Source of the DNA: Eutreptiella sp. 'Long Island Sound 2002'
Taxonomy: Eukaryota; Euglenozoa; Euglenophyceae; Eutreptiales; Eutreptiaceae
DNA length: 64,000 nucleotides
Assembly (NCBI GenBank): GCA_964036045.1
Contig: OZ038387.1
Location: forward strand, 22,381,637-22,445,636
Direction of reading: 5' to 3'
Under the pieces are notes generated by a model. The model searched no databases. It was given only the letters and a program-made list of their open reading frames with translations, and was not told the origin of the DNA. Shown piece by piece: positions 62,001 through 64,000 of this stretch. Both the position numbers and the translations under genes were made by a program. Numbering within the stretch: the stretch's first letter is position 1; the number at the start of each line of letters is the position of its first letter.

Positions 62001-64000
62001 CGTCACATCCATAGTCAAGCAGCGCACATGCATACAAAGCACGTGTTTGCCAGAAATCTGCAATTTACAAAGTCTCAACATCTGCCCTTTGGGTAGCACC
62101 ACAGGCTGCTATGATTCTCATCGGACGCCTCCAATGCAACCATGGAACATGCAGTTCTCGCATACAACCCAGGCTCTCCTACCACACACCTTATCCAATA
62201 TGCCTCAATCCACAATCCTTGGTGTATGTTGGTGACCGCAGTATTCTGCATACTGTACTCCGCAAAGAAACACCCCATGTCCATGACGCAACACCGCCAA
62301 CGCAAGCGTTCCACACAACCATGGCAAATCACACACACCAAAACACACCGGGCTGTGGTAAACAAGTAATCTCCGAGGTCTCAGGAAGAGCACGAAAACA
62401 GTGTTCACCGGCTCTGCTTAAATCTCGTGACACCCACAATACAACTATGCACGTGCAAGCATGACAGACCACTCAGGCACACGCACACAAACCAACTATC
62501 TCCGTGACCTACAAGGTCTGAAGAGCAACACACTACGAGCCACTATTGGTAAATGCAAGTGTGATGGGGCAGGCACAATGCTATTGTGTCACATGCAACT
62601 GCTGGGCATGGGGCCGCCACAAACAACCAAACCAACCGGTTTCATGCATGCAATTCCAATGTTGCAACACCATCACATCACCTGCTGCACATCAACACCT
62701 GTAACATCCACAACATCACTTGCCATGGGCCACATATGCCACACCACCAAACACATGCCAACTCAATGGCACAGAAAGGTAGTCTCCGAGGTCTCAGGAA
62801 GAGCACGTGAACAATTTTCACCAGCTCTGCTTAAATCTCGTCACATCCATAGTCAAGCAGCGCACATGCATACAAAGCACGTGTTTGCCAGAAATCTGCA
62901 ATTTACAAAGTCTCAACATCTGCCCTTTGGGTAGCACCACAGGCTGCTATGATTCTCATCGGACGCCTCCAATGCAACCATGGAACATGCAGTTCTCGCA
63001 TACATCCCAGGCTCTCCTACCACACACCTTATCCAATATGCCTCAATCCACAATCCTTGGTGTATGCTGGTGACCGCAGTATTCTGCATACTATACTCCG
63101 CATAGAAACACCCCATGTCCATGACGCAACACGGCAAACGCAAGCGTTCCACACAACCATGGCAAATCACACACACCAAAACACACCGGGCTGCGGTAAA
63201 CAAGTAATCTCCGAGGTCTCAGGAAGAGCACGAAAACAGTGTTCACCGGCTCTGCTTAAATCTCGTGACACCCACAATACAACTATGCACGTGCAAGCAT
63301 GACAGACCACTCAGGCACACGCGCACAAACCAACTATCTCCGTGACCTACAAGGTCTGAAGAGCAACACACTACGAGCCACTATTGGTAAATGCAAGTGT
63401 GATGGGGCAGGCACAATGCTATCGTGTCACATGCAACTGCTGGGCATGAGGCCGCCACAAACAACCAAACCAACCGGTTTCATGCATGCAATTCCAATGT
63501 TGCAACACCATCACATCACCTGCTGCACATCAACACCTGTAACATCCACAACATCACTTGCCATGGGCCATATATGCCACACCACCAAACGCATGCCAAC
63601 TCAATGGCACAGAAAGGTAGTCTCCGAGGTCTCAGGAAGAGCACGTGAACAACATTCACCAGCTCTGCTTAAATCTCGTCACATCCATAGTCAAGCAGCG
63701 CACATGCATACAAAGCACGTGTTTGCCAGAAATCTGCAATTTACAAAGTCTCAACATCTGCCCTTTGGGTAGCACCACAGGCTGCTATGATTCTCATCGG
63801 ACGCCTCCAATGCAACCATGGAACATGCAGTTCTCGCATACAACCCAGGCTCTCCTACCACACACCTTATCCAATATGCCTCAATCCACAATCCTTGGTG
63901 TATGTTGGTGACCGCAGTATTCTGCATACTATACTCCGCATAGAAACACCCCATGTCCATGATGCAACACGGCAAACGCAAGCGTTCCACACAACCATGG
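50071..64000 (+). repeat. 838-bp satellite array, about 16.6 units, open at the window end
   Basis: Landmarks such as the reading start at 50237 recur at exactly 838-bp steps (51075, 51913, and so on to 63645) with no indel. Each unit holds two copies of a core of about 68 bp beginning TCTCCGAGGTCTCAGG and containing GCTCTGCTTAAATCTCG, spaced 425 and 413 bp apart; the rest of the two halves is unrelated. The first partial unit (50071-50240) is the most diverged. Units fall into two subfamilies. Alternating open frames of 157 and 117 codons exist in every unit, but they vary mostly by amino-acid-changing differences, so I do not call them genes. Confidence 0.97.

Noticed and set aside
50237-63911. 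Open frames of 157, 117, 96 and 88 codons repeated in every satellite unit
   Set aside because: They persist because the units are nearly identical. Differences between units mostly change amino acids (for example R/G, L/S, F/L/H), the frames overlap on both strands, and no domain is visible.
50071-64000. CRISPR-like or rDNA-like regular repeat
   Set aside because: 838-bp units without short repeat/spacer structure and without any rRNA-like sequence; the context is eukaryotic.

Overview
This is a repeat-rich stretch of a eukaryotic nuclear genome. Genes are sparse, protein-coding exons are joined by GT-AG introns, and much of the rest is micro-, mini- and satellite DNA. There is no operon structure, no ribosome-binding-site pattern and no rRNA. 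Long mononucleotide G or C runs (10-17 bases) are unusually common, and (CA/TG)n tracts recur. The species cannot be named from the sequence. If the in-frame TAA/TAG codons described below are really read as glutamine, a lineage with that code (for example ulvophycean green algae) would fit, but this is inference.

Layout. 0-9.7 kb: G-rich blocks, low-complexity DNA and a 99-bp minisatellite set between inverted flanks (6.09-7.18 kb). 9.7-12.9 kb: an Ulp1/C48-like cysteine protease gene on the minus strand with minisatellites on both sides. 15.15-17.15 kb: a candidate 2.0-kb DNA transposon with terminal inverted repeats, holding a small zinc-finger ORF and a tRNA-like sequence. 20.8-21.7 kb: degenerate GGCCCA/TGCATG repeats. 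23.1-24.3 kb: a decayed second copy of the protease gene. 30.2-31.7 kb: a 31-bp minisatellite and a gene fragment with two PHD-like zinc fingers. 34.4-35.9 kb: a piggyBac-type transposase. 36.4-39.8 kb: a seven-exon gene of unknown function whose frame runs through one TAG and one TAA. 40.0-46.5 kb: a large imperfect palindrome. 47.4-48.9 kb: a possible coding region with several in-frame stops. 50.07 kb to the end: about 16.6 copies of an 838-bp satellite.

Three points stand out. First, the introns of the transposase gene and of the seven-exon gene carry the same GC-rich repeat, in both orientations, and the repeat appears to supply splice sites; this is the signature of introner-like elements. 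Second, the seven-exon gene keeps perfect phase across six introns despite in-frame TAG and TAA codons, both in glutamine-rich context, which suggests stop-codon reassignment, readthrough or recent C-to-T nonsense mutation. Third, the palindrome arms are mosaics of identical and diverged sequence, as expected from arm-to-arm gene conversion. The two transposase-related systems (piggyBac and the protease family) and the inverted-repeat element point to a mobile-element-driven region rather than to a metabolic gene cluster.
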